Source: Isoperla grammatica (taxonomy: Eukaryota; Arthropoda; Insecta; Plecoptera; Perlodidae). From it: DNA of 64,000 bases. A model generated the notes under the pieces. That model had not been told where the DNA came from and did no database searches. It saw only the letters and a program-made list of their open reading frames with translations. Made by a program: the position numbers and the translations under genes. Positions 35,888 through 46,753 of the stretch are shown in pieces. The DNA is taken from the NCBI GenBank assembly GCA_945910005.1, contig OX246743.1, forward strand, positions 6,024,018 to 6,088,017, in the 5' to 3' direction. Every line of letters begins with the position of its first letter. Positions within the stretch are counted from its first letter, which is position 1.

Positions 35888-36062
35888 TTTAGAGTCTACC
35901 CACTCAATAACTAAACTGATTTGCAGTGGAGGACTTTAATTTAAAGTGACTAAACCAACCCTGTAGGCTTGGAACACCATCGACGAGTGAGCGATAACCA
36001 ATCAAGGATCGATATTTCAAATACGAAACATATGAATCAGTGATTGGACAGTGCGAACACCT
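35888..36062 (+). repeat. Dispersed 280-bp repeat, copy 2 (partial)
   Basis: Matches 5772-5950 with few changes from ACATTTAGAGTCTACCCACT to GTGCGAACACCT, then breaks off. Confidence 0.8.
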
Positions 36063-36523
36063 TGTTGAACATGGTGTTGTTATAGGTTATGTAGCCATCC
36101 CACTCTGAATCACATAATTTATCCAACAAGTCATTGCTTGACTTATAAATAGGCCGACCAGACGTCCCGATAAATGCGGGACAGTCCCGAATTTGACCCA
36201 AGTGTCCCGTGTTCCAAAATGTTTCCTTTCGGGACGCCTTTTGTGCCGAAATTGGCAGATTCACGATTTTCTATGAATTACGTTTCAAAAATTAACATTT
36301 TCAACTAGAAAAAAAGCAATTACGATAAATAAAGCGGACATTGGTAAATTTGTAATCAGGCACACCGCCACAACCGGCAGACTGTTGCGTAAATACGTTT
36401 TATTTGCTGGTGTTTCCCTGCACTACGATTTATATGCAATACAAATCTAAAAACTTTAAATATCGAGTAAGAAAATTTTGAGATTAAAAAACCACTACCA
36501 CCGTTTCACTTTACGTTTCACAC
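36063..36523. other. Spacer before the satellite
   Basis: Unique sequence containing GTCCCGATAAATGCGGGACAG and related GTCCCG words at 36165-36235, possibly an old MITE. No gene. Confidence 0.45.
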
Positions 36524-39408
36524 CTGCCTGGAAGGAGTATGAAAAGAGACAGCTAGCTAATGGAGGCTCAACTGGGTTGAGCATAGTTCATACATTATCT
36601 TGCCACTGCAAACATCTGCCTGGAAGGAGTATGAAAAGAGACAGCTAGCTAATGGAGGCTCAACTGGGTTGAGCTTAGTTCATACATTATCTTGCCACTG
36701 CAAACGTCTGCCTGGAAGGAGTATGAAAAGAGACAGCTAGCTAATGGAGGCTCAACTGGGTTGAGCATAGTTCATACATTATCTTGCCACTGCAAACATC
36801 TGCCTGGAAGGAGTATGAAAAGAGACAGCTAGCTAATGGAGGCTCAACTGGGTTGAGCTTAGTTCATACATTATCTTGCCACTGCAAACATCTGCCTGGA
36901 AGGAGTATGAAAAGAGACAGCTAGCTAATGGAGGCTCAACTGGGTTGAGCTTAGTTCATACATTATCTTGCCACTGCAAACGTCTGCCTGGAAGGAGTAT
37001 GAAAAGTGACAGCTAGCTAATGGAGGCTCAACTGTTTTGAGCATAGTTCATACATTATCTTGCCACTGCAAACATCTGCCTGGAAGGAGTATGAAAAGTG
37101 ACAGCTAGCTAATGGAGGCTCAACTGTTTAGAGCACAGTTCATACCTTATCTTGCCATTGCAAACATCTGCCTGGAAGGAGTATGAAAAGAGACAGCTAG
37201 CTAAGGGGGGCTTAACTGTTTTGAGCACAGTTCATACCTTATCTTGCCACTGCAAACATCTGCCTGGAAGGAGTATGAAAAGAGACAGCTAGCTAAGGGG
37301 GGCTTAACTGTTTTGAGCACAGTTCATACCTTATCTTGCCACTGCAAACATCTGCCTGGAAGGAGTATGAAAAGAGACAGCTAGCTAATGGAGGCTCAAC
37401 TGTTTTGAGCATAGTTCATACATTATCTTGCCACTGCAAACACCTGCCTGGAAGGAGTATGAAAAGAGACAGCTAGCTAATGGAGGCTCAACTGGGTTGA
37501 GCTTAGTTCATACATTATCTTGCCACTGCAAACATCTGCCTGGAAGGAGTATGAAAAGTGACAGCTAGCTAATGGAGGCTCAACTGTTTAGAGCACAGTT
37601 CATACATTATCTTGCCACTGCAAACATCTGCCTGGAAGGAGTATGAAAAGAGACAGCTAGCTAATGGAGGCTCAACTGTTTTGAGCATAGTTCATACATT
37701 ATCTTGCCACTGCAAACATCTGCCTGGAAGGAGTATGAAAAGTGACAGCTAGCTAATGGAGGCTCAACTGGGTTGAGCTTAGTTCATACATTATCTTGCC
37801 ACTGCAAACACCTGCCTGGAAGGAGTATGAAAAGAGACAGCTAGCTAATGGAGGCTCAACTGGGTTGAGCTTAGTTCATACATTATCTTGCCACTGCAAA
37901 CATCTGCCTGGAAGGAGTATGAAAAGTGACAGCTAGCTAATGGAGGCTCAACTGTTTAGAGCACAGTTCATACATTATCTTGCCACTGCAAACATCTGCC
38001 TGGAAGGAGTATGAAAAGAGACAGCTAGCTAATGGAGGCTCAACTGTTTTGAGCATAGTTCATACATTATCTTGCCACTGCAAACATCTGCCTGGAAGGA
38101 GTATGAAAAGTGACAGCTAGCTAATGGAGGCTCAACTGTTTAGAGCACAGTTCATACATTATCTTGCCACTGCAAACATCTGCCTGGAAGGAGTATGAAA
38201 AGTGACAGCTAGCTAATGGAGGCTCAACTGTTTAGAGCACAGTTCATACATTATCTTGCCACTGCAAACATCTGCCTGGAAGGAGTATGAAAAGTGACAG
38301 CTAGCTAATGGAGGCTCAACTGTTTAGAGCACAGTTCATACATTATCTTGCCACTGCAAACATCTGCCTGGAAGGAGTATGAAAAGAGACAGCTAGCTAA
38401 GGGGGGCTTAACTGTTTTGAGCACAGTTCATACCTTATCTTGCCATTGCAAACATCTGCCTGGAAGGAGTATGAAAAGTGACAGCTAGCTAATGGAGGCT
38501 CAACTGTTTTGAGCACAGTTCATACCTTATCTTGCCATTGCAAACATCTGCCTGGAAGGAGTATGAAAAGAGACAGCTAGCTAATGGAGGCTCAACTGTT
38601 TTGAGCATAGTTCATACATTATCTTGCCACTGCAAACATCTGCCTGGAAGAAGTATGAACAGAGACAGCTAGCTAATGGAGGCTCAACTGTTTTGAGCAC
38701 AGTTCATACCTTATCTTGCCACTGCAAACATCTGCCTGGAAGGAGTATGAAAAGAGACAGCTAGCTAAGGGGGGCTTAACTGTTTTGAGCACAGTTCATA
38801 CCTTATCTTGCCATTGCAAACATCTGCCTGGAAGGAGTATGAAAAGAGACAGCTAGCTAATGGAGGCTCAACTGTTTTGAGCATAGTTCATACATTATCT
38901 TGCCACTGCAAACGTCTGCCTGGAAGGAGTATGAAAAGTGACAGCTAGCTAAGGGAGGCTCAACTGTTTTGAGCATAGTTCATACATTATCTTGCCACTG
39001 CAAACATCTGCCTGGAAGAAGTATGAAAAGTGACAGCTAGCTAATGGAGGCTCAACTGTTTTGAGCATAGTTCATACATTATCTTGCCACTGCAAACATC
39101 TGCCTGGAAGGAGTATGAAAAGTGACAGCTAGCTAATGGAGGCTCAACTGTTTTGAGCATAGTTCATACATTATCTTGCCACTGCAAACATCTGCCTGGA
39201 AGGAGTATGAAAAGAGACAGCTAGCTAATGGAGGCTCAACTGTTTTGAGCATAGTTCATACATTATCTTGCCACTGCAAACATCTGCCTGGAAGAAGTAT
39301 GAACAGAGACAGCTAGCTAAGGGAGGCTCAACTGTTTTGAGCATAGTTCATACATTATCTTGCCACTGCAAACATCTGCCTGGAAGAAGTATGAAAAGAG
39401 ACAGCTAA
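36524..39408. repeat. 92-bp satellite, 31 full units plus a partial
   Basis: CTGCCTGGAAGGAGTATGAA occurs at 36524 and again, in step, at 39376: 2852 bp, which is exactly 31 times 92. Each unit holds GACAGCTAGCTAA, a GCTCAA..TTGAGC hairpin and TTATCTTGCCACTGCAAAC. Variants alternate in the loop (CTGGG, CTGTT) and in GCATAG/GCACAG; a GGGGGGCTTAAC type recurs five times or so. The last unit breaks at CAGCTA|AAGACG. Confidence 0.97.
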
Positions 39409-39628
39409 AGACGATCATATTCTGGGGATCAATAAGTATACCGTAGCAGCAAGAGTGTTCAGTGGGTTCTGTGATTTCGTTCTTCCACGCATTCAATCCC
39501 TCCCAGAAGAGACATTCCTATTATTCCTGAACGAGTTCCTACTTGACAGGCATCACCATGGTAGCACATTGACTCTCAACTTACGTACAACCGAGGCATA
39601 TCCTTCAAACTATGTTATATCAACTTGA
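39405..39628 (+). pseudogene. Coding-looking fragment, unrecognised
   Basis: A frame without ATG opens at the satellite's edge and runs about 74 codons to TGA at 39626, including GFCDFVLPRIQSLPEETFLL and FLNEFLLDRHHH. Its amino-acid mix looks like a soluble helical protein rather than translated AT-rich DNA. I do not recognise the family; it may be an orphan exon or transposon debris. Confidence 0.2.
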
Positions 39629-42057
39629 TTATCAATTGCCCGAACAACAAGATCTAACCGTACGCTTGTTAATTTCGTCCTCCGCAAGTGGGAAAAAGAA
39701 ATAATTTTGCGCCGTTATGAACATTCAAAATGAAGTTACCAAAAGTTTCACGAAAGCAAATCTAAGTTATTCAGATGAAATAAGATGATGGTTCGCTCTA
39801 GTCCGTATAATGCGAACACGACAATATTGCTACAATGGCTTTGCGTGGACGGAGTAATTTAATCAGGCTGCATGAGAGCTTGATTCTAATGTTCAAATCA
39901 GTTTGGCCAACACGATTATAATTTATTAAATTATTAGAATTCGGCGAGTTCAAATTGTTTCCCCCACTCTGAAATGCACGGCTTATACAATCAATACAGA
40001 GATTGATGACGCGAACTTGAAAGCTGTATCATCTATTCGTTCAGGCTGTACAGGAAGGTCATTTTTAGCAGTTAACGTTTAACAGTTTAACAGTTAACGT
40101 TTAACAACTAAACAGTTAACAGTTAACGAACTACTAGTTGTTTAATGTATTGTTTAATGTATAATGTATTACTCAAGTTATGTAGAGTGCACACTCCTAA
40201 ATTATTTTTATCACTTTATCATTTTATAAATTGTATTATTCTTTCTTTGTCTGTCACCATCTGTTCTTTTATATCTTTTTCCTAGTATTTGCCCATGTTC
40301 AAGTTTTAAAAAAACTTTATGGGCTTTGCTGTTTGTAAATATATGTATGTAATAGTTGTATGTTGTATCTATGTACAACAACAGCATGCAAATAAAAGAT
40401 TGGTGAACTGAACTGAGTTCGTGGTGTTTGGCGTTGTCACCTGCGAACATATGACATGTGTAGGCCTATCTGGGTGCGTTCCGTAACCTATTGAAAATAC
40501 TTTGCCTCTGGCATTATCCAGCATCGTTAAAGGATTTATAAGCACGATATACTTATAACGGAACACCTCAAGCATTGGCATGGCTGTTTAGGCGCAAGTT
40601 CGTTTTGCCACGTCCACTACAGTAGCTGTCAAACAGTGTAGTAAAATGGTAGAAAAGGTTGATAGTGGCGTTAGTCAAATCAATTAAATACACAAGGCTC
40701 TAATACGTGTGCAAACATTATTTGTACGCAATTTTATACTTAGGTTAGGCCTGTCTAGAGAGCGTTTTTAAAATGCCGCCAAACTCAACCACGGGTTGGA
40801 GATGCTCAACTGAAAACCTCAGGCAATTATATTAAATGTGTTGAATATGCTCAGTAATCACGTTACGGAACGCTGGGTTACGCACATTCAACAGGTTTCG
40901 GAACGTACCCTTTGATATGTTTCATGTTACATAAGGCGGTACAACTCAAAATAAAGACTCTGAAACAATTTCATTAAAAAAGAATAACAAAATCACTTCA
41001 AAAAGTAATTACATTTATTACGTTTTACGAATTTTTTAAAACACAAACAGCATTTTTGTGATGACTAAAATACATGTCCCATCAATTTAATAGAGACATA
41101 AACGTATTGAAACCTCTGTTTATGTTTCAACTACAACCATGCAAAATTTTACGTGTGCCACATTCTTTCTGAGCGCATAAAATACTCCTAAATGTTAAAA
41201 GCACCATGTGAAGCCATGAGTCTTGCTGGTGTCTGGAAAATGCTCCAAAGGTGACAGAAGAAGGGAATTAAACTAGTGACACAGTAATAAATATTTACCG
41301 ATGATTCGTCGCTCCTGCATGAAAGCGGAACTGGGTCGCCTTATATTTGAACATAAACGTGTCTACCCGAGTTAGAACTCACAGGGGACGTATTGTTCTT
41401 ATTTCCGGCATTATTATTATATTTTATTTCAAACGATTGAATTAATTTTTGAATGTGTTTCTAGATCAATCTTAAACATGAAAAACAATTATTTAGAAAT
41501 ACAAAAGGTAAAATAAATTTGAATTTTAGCAATAGATATAAAATGTATCATTAAATTCGTTGTGGCAAATACTGTCACCAGTTTAACGCAGTTTATATTA
41601 CAACTTATTTAACATGAGAAAATAGGTAGAAACCCCTTTTCGGGCTAGTTTCATATTTAACTTAATAACTTTAAGTTTCAGTTTCTTTCGAATACCCATT
41701 CCCGTTCCGTCTTGTGAGTCTACAACTCCTGCCTTCTAAGTCTTCCCTGCGCGTATTGAGACGACTGAGACCGATTTGATGCAATTTCCTCTCCCGGAGT
41801 CTCCCACGAATACATTATTCACAGCTCCCGTTAGAGAGAGATCCACCGCTCAGAGTTTCCGGCGAAGAAGGCAGTGGCGGACACCACTGGAGGTGGTTTA
41901 GCCCCCCCCCCCCACCCGCGTACTCGCGGCTCTCACCTGGCAGGTAGCCACTTCGATTCCTTCCTCCGGATATCCCGACTAAGGTTTTATTCCAACGGTT
42001 TACGCAGTCATAAGACGATTGCGGGGAAACGGGCTGTTGAATAGTATTATTATTGGG
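39629..42057. other. Non-coding stretch with possible LINE tail
   Basis: GTTAAC words recur five times at 40070-40125. 40260-40415 ends in ATGCAAATAAAAGATTGGTG plus AACTGAACTGAG, like a CR1/L2-type 3' tail on plus. A poly-C run and GGCAGTGGCGGACACC lie at 41873-41915. No gene is seen. Confidence 0.45.
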
Positions 42058-42780
42058 TAATAATAGGGAAGGCTCATGAAAAATAAATATTCCTCAAAGT
42101 ACCTTAAAACGGAAGGCCATTATCTAAAATTACGGGCTATATAATTATTATATCTAAGAAATGTATATTTCCAATTCTATTAGCATTTAAAGTTTGAAAT
42201 TTGGAACTTCCCGCTCCTTAATTGAAAAACGGCTCGTGACGTCATAACTCTTGTCAACAACTGCCTCCTTGAAGTATTCCTAATAATATCAACGATATTA
42301 AGTTGGACATTTTACAATATCTAGAATGCAGTGACTTTACAACAATGTCTTTTATACCACTGTTTTCTTTAGAAAATACATTTTGATACAGTATTTACCA
42401 AAACGTGTTTAAAATAATGCAATTATTTGACATATTGTTGTAAATTAATGTTGAGCAGTGTTCATTAACTAACTAGAAATAAACGTTGATTCAGTTAAAG
42501 TCTTATGAGAGCAGTAATCTACTAAATTGTGGGATTTCAGTACTATTTGTATGATATAAAATGATTGTGTACAGAGTTATGACGTCGGAACCTTTTAATC
42601 ACGAGCAAGATGTCGTAGGTCCGTTTCTGAGCGTGTTTTGACAGCAATATCTTTGACTTGCTGTTAAAACGATGTTAATGCACCTTTCGAGCCGAAACCA
42701 ATTAGTTCCCGTTTATTTTAACTTGAGGTAACCACTAACCAGTAAGCAAATAAAAAAAATGTGTGAGCCTTCCTTATTCT
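42058..42780. mobile_element. 720-bp dispersed element, copy 2
   Basis: Collinear with 22899-23620 from AATAGGGAAGGCTCATGAAA to GTGTGAGCCTTCCTTATT. The inverted ends have co-varied (GGCTCA/TGAGCC here, GTCTCA/TGAGAC there), which indicates that both ends are kept in pairing. Confidence 0.8.
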
Positions 42781-43309
42781 TGCGAACAGCTGAGCCTTGT
42801 CAGTACTCACTTTTTCCGTAGAAAAACACCACATTTGTGTAACTTATCATAGTTTTATTGTTTAGTGTTCATTTCCTAATCATTTTTATGATTTAGAAAT
42901 ATTATTTTTTATTTTCGAACGCTATTTAATGTTCCTGTAAGTATTTGTCGTGTATGTAGAATACATCCGCTCCAACTCCAGTGTAGTGTTGCCAATCTAC
43001 TTCCAATGAATTAAAGTACTTGTATAATTTGTAGGTGTCTTTTAGGTTTCTTTTATACGTTGGTAGACCACACTCCCTGCCGCTCCGAACAGCTGCGCTC
43101 ACGCTTGTGCGCCATATTGCCATATTGAATATGATTCAGATGTCAAACGATACATTTTAAAAATGCAAATTTACTATAAAAATCCATAATATTTGTAACA
43201 AAAAGTAACTGGAACTTACAGATAAATAATAACATAATGTGTATAATGTGTATGTGTTCAGGCAGAAGTTTTTTAACTTCTAATAAAGATTCAGTTCCAT
43301 TACTTCTTG

Positions 43310-43600
43310 GCTTAGGAATAGGTAAACGGTGATTTTGGAGCCGTCCTAGCAACGAAGCACTCAATAAATTCAAAGTGGTTCTGAATCAGCCTTGTTGATT
43401 CTGACATTTGTCCGCAGGTGTTTGCACTGTCCAATCACTGATTCATGTGTTTCGTATTTGAAATATCGATCTTTGATTGGTTATCGCTCACTCGCCGATG
43501 GTGTTCGGAGCCCACAGGGTTGGTTTAGTCGCTTTAAATTATAGTCCGCCACTGAAAATCAGTTTCATTACTGAGTGGGTAGACTCTAAATGTGAATTTA
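43310..43600 (-). repeat. Dispersed 280-bp repeat, copy 3
   Basis: Reverse complement of 5770-6055 over its full length, including GTGCTTCGTTGCTAGGACGG and TAGAGTCTACCCACTCAGTA. Confidence 0.85.
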
Positions 43601-44257
43601 ATTATTTTTATTTATTTATACTACGCACATAATCAATATGAATTATTTAATATGAATAATATACATTAAACAAATAGTAAAATCTCGCAAAGGAATACTC
43701 GAAAGAAGTGAGTACAACGTTGATCGCAAGAATACCTATAATTGTATGACAATGCACTGTGGTGTAGCAGCTTTAGGATAGTGTGGGTAAAACAATACTG
43801 TTATGTTATCAGTAAACCGTTGGTTTATTCAACTCAATAACCCGCACAATACCATTCCACTCAGCGCCCGCGTAGGGGGTGGCTACTAGGGATGGGCATC
43901 TATTTAAAATATTAATCGATTAACGAAGTGAATTTATCGTTATCAGTCAACCATGGCGCTGTTTTTTATTATTTTTTGTGCGTCCACAGACCCTTAAACT
44001 GCAGTGCCGATATTAGCCCTTAATCGGAGGTTTTCACAGAAGAAAGTTCGTGACTGGTAGTATAGCATAGATTTTGTGTGTAAAGTTTGTTAAAATCATG
44101 GAAACCAATCTGAGATTAAAGTATAGTGATATTCAGACATTCAATTTACATAGGCTATATTATTTTAATAACAGTTGGTCCCATTTAGAAGAAGTTTATT
44201 CGTGTAGTTATGGGTTAGTACGTGTAGAATAAATAAATATTATTTTTAATGATTGTC

Positions 44258-44600
44258 AGACTACCAGTTGAGATGTCCTCTTCCCTACGAGGGTCCTGAA
44301 GGAGTAGTAGTAGGGGGAAGCTATAAGAAGTCGGCTATATCGCTGTAAATATTAAAAATAAAAATAACCTTGATAATAATATAAATAAATACTATCATTG
44401 TTCATCGATTGGCGCTATTTTGAAAGGAAAAACTATAATGGTTCTCTTATAAATAAATAAGAGTGCAAAATGTCTCCGAGCGGGAGCTCTGTGAGATCTG
44501 TCATGTTTAATTAATGTATCCGGCGTGCTTTGTTTGTAAACAAGTGTTGCGTATGCTTGATGTTCTGCGGCTCGATCCCCGACGAGAGAGATATTTGATA
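44258..44600. repeat. Left terminal inverted repeat of the Polinton
   Basis: AGGGGGAAGCTATAAGAAGT, TGTCTCCGAGCGGGAGCTCT and TTAATTAATGTATCCGGCGT are all found reversed at 55915-56236, with about 90% agreement by eye. The outermost 40 bp are less alike. The match ends inward at CTCGATCCCCGACGAGAG. Confidence 0.88.
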
Positions 44601-45189
44601 TTTATTGGCTTAAAGGCGTGCTACGTAGGGCTATTAAGCCCCTTTGAGTGTAGCCAACCTCTTCATTACAGATATTATACAGACACCATAAACATATGAA
44701 CATGAAATATATGAATGTGAGATAATACATATTGAATTGGCAATAATACACTTATAGTAAATTAGTTATCTGTGCTTATAAACTAGTATAAAATACACTT
44801 TGTATACATATTTTATCTTACAGATGTTATGCAGAAGGCATCACTAATTCTCTTGAACAAAAGAAAGAAGAAGAGAAAAAAAACGAGTTCACAAACTATA
44901 ATTCTAATGCAAATTGCACTTTTAATACTATGCTTATTCTAATATTAATACTAATAATAGTATTATTCTAGTCTAAATGTAATACTAACTCTAATTAGTA
45001 ACCTAATGTATACTATGCCATTACTCAGAGAGAGAGAGAGATATCTTTAATAGTTTTATAAATAAATATTAGGTTATAACACTGTAAATTTAAAGGTCTC
45101 CGGCCGGCTTCCAGCTGCGGTTCAATTTTGCACGCTCTCTATGTAACAGGAAGTATTATTTAATTCCAACCAAGAAGGGAGGTTGTCTG

Positions 45190-45195
45190 TATATA
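45190..45195 (+). promoter_or_regulatory. TATA-like box before the 145-aa gene
   Basis: TATATA, 75 bp upstream of the ATG at 45270, a plausible distance for an RNA polymerase II start with a short leader. Confidence 0.4.
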
Positions 45196-45269
45196 GGACG
45201 GTCACAGGGAAATAGAAAACAGTACTGAAAGAGCATCTATCTACATTGGAACTTAAGTAAACGTGCGTT

Positions 45270-45707
45270 ATGTGTAACGGTGAAGTTATAGAATTAAGAG
45301 AAGAAGGTGTACTACCACATGTCGATTTCTTTGACATCGGATTAGCGTTAGAGGAAGAGGATCCAGATCTAGAGATGGATCTAACAGTCATTGAAGTGGA
45401 CGAGGACGCTACGAGGCGTTTACGTTTTTCACAGTTTGTCAGCATGTATGTGGACGCTATGTACTACTTTGCGTTTTACGAGAGTAACTGCGTATTGAAG
45501 GAATACATAGAGTACGACAGTGCTATCAATCTTTGCAAAGGCTGTGGACCCTACCTTAGAGATGAAAATTGTCAATTTAATTCGAATTGTATGACAAGTA
45601 CGCGAAGTTTGGACGAGTCTGAAATCGGTGTATTTTTGATGAACGAGAATAATTGGTGTTTCAACTGCGAGGAAGCGCTTTGGAAGATACAGGACTCAAA
45701 TGAGTGA
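45270..45707 (+). CDS. 145-aa acidic protein with two CxxC pairs, unknown role
   Basis: First gene inside the left inverted repeat. The N-terminal half is strongly acidic (LALEEEDPDLEMD, residues about 26-40). The C-terminal half has CKGC near residue 90 and CFNC near residue 131, a spacing that would suit one zinc site (zinc ribbon or treble-clef-like), plus two further cysteines between. A TATA box lies upstream and AATAAA at 45849-45854 downstream, so it forms a self-contained transcription unit. I do not recognise the family. Position and own promoter suggest an early regulatory or host-interaction protein, which is inference. The frame is intact. Confidence 0.6.
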   Translation: MCNGEVIELREEGVLPHVDFFDIGLALEEEDPDLEMDLTVIEVDEDATRRLRFSQFVSMYVDAMYYFAFYESNCVLKEYIEYDSAINLCKGCGPYLRDENCQFNSNCMTSTRSLDESEIGVFLMNENNWCFNCEEALWKIQDSNE

Positions 45708-45848
45708 TGTCATGTGAACGATTTCGATGGTTGTAATTTTGATTAGACTATATCTAAATAATAGTAGTAGTAGCCCCTGTTCTCTTATTGGTTAGCGGTT
45801 CGATCGAATGTTTTCCCACGCTCTCTATACATACATTTTAACAAGAAG

Positions 45849-45854
45849 AATAAA
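45849..45854 (+). terminator. Poly-A signal of the 145-aa gene
   Basis: AATAAA, 142 bp after the stop codon; AT-rich sequence follows. Confidence 0.4.
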
Positions 45855-46055
45855 ATAAAAAATTGAACCGATGCCAGACATGACCGAGCTCGTAATTATT
45901 TTATATCACACGGACTATATTTAGCAATGTTTCCATCACTTGCAATGCAATTGGATTAATTACACTAATTTAGTCTGAACTACGCATGGTGTATGATAGA
46001 ATGTGTAGGAGGGCAAACATCTCTCTGGTCTAATCCCCTAGAGAGAGAGAGGGGG

Positions 46056-46063
46056 TATTTAAA
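46056..46063 (+). promoter_or_regulatory. TATA-like box before the polymerase leader
   Basis: TATTTAAA about 30 bp ahead of the CT-rich leader starting near 46085; the likely promoter of the polymerase transcript. Confidence 0.35.
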
Positions 46064-46129
46064 TTACCGATCATCCGTGAATTTGTGTCAGTCCTCGAAT
46101 CTCCAACGATATTGTGCGCGTCTTCTCGA

Positions 46130-46625
46130 GCCGTTCTCCGTAGTCGTCGTCGTCTACCCTTCGTCTTTCCATCGTCTTCTATCAGCCCTTTGAACCGTGC
46201 CTCCTGTCGTCTTCTACCAGTCCCTCGAGCCGTTCTACGTAGTCGCCGTCGTCTACCCGTCGTCTTCTATCAACCACTTGAGCTGTTCTACGTAGTTGCC
46301 GTCGTCTACCCGTCGTCTTGTATCAACCACTTGAGCCGTTCTTCGTAGTCGCCGTCGTCTACCCGTCGTCTTCTATCAACCACTTGAGCCGTTCTTCGTA
46401 GTCGTCGTCTTTCCATCGTCTTCTAGCAGCCCTTTGAACCGTGCCTTCTGTCGTCTTCTACCAGTCCCTCGAGCCGTTCTACGTAGTCGCCGTCGTCTAC
46501 CAGTCGTCTTCTATCATCCACTTGAGCTGTTCTACGTAGTCGTCGTCTTTCATCGTCTTCTATCAGCCCTTTGAACCGTGCCTCCTGTCGTCTTCTAACA
46601 GTCCCTCGAGCCGTTCTTCGTCGTC
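46130..46625. repeat. 53-bp repeats in the polymerase leader
   Basis: Imperfect units built from GTCGTCTTCTATCA, CCACTTGAGCCGTTCT and ACGTAGTCGCCGTCGTCTACC are repeated about eight times with size variation. They lie between the TATA-like box and the 5'UTR intron, so they would be transcribed. Frames across them are not conserved from unit to unit, arguing against coding. Confidence 0.8.
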
Positions 46626-46672
46626 ATCTACACCTTCACCCACGGACGATTATATCAACGCTTGAACCAAAT

Positions 46673-46750
46673 GTAAGTACAACTTTACTGTTTTGATGTT
46701 TTCCTTTTTAAAACACGCTGTTTTTTGACATGTTATCGTCTTATTTCTAG
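46673..46750 (+). other. Probable 5'UTR intron of the polymerase gene
   Basis: GTAAGT at 46673 and a T-rich tract ending TTATTTCTAG at 46750, three bases before the polymerase ATG. The 78-bp length is small but acceptable. Its presence implies nuclear transcription of the element. Confidence 0.6.
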
Positions 46751-46753
46751 AAA

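Noticed and set aside
36524..39408. CRISPR-like array
   Set aside because: Units are contiguous 92-bp copies with no unique spacers, in a eukaryotic context.
45993..46348. Open frames across the 53-bp repeats
   Set aside because: Frame is not maintained between units, and the region lies in the predicted 5' leader.
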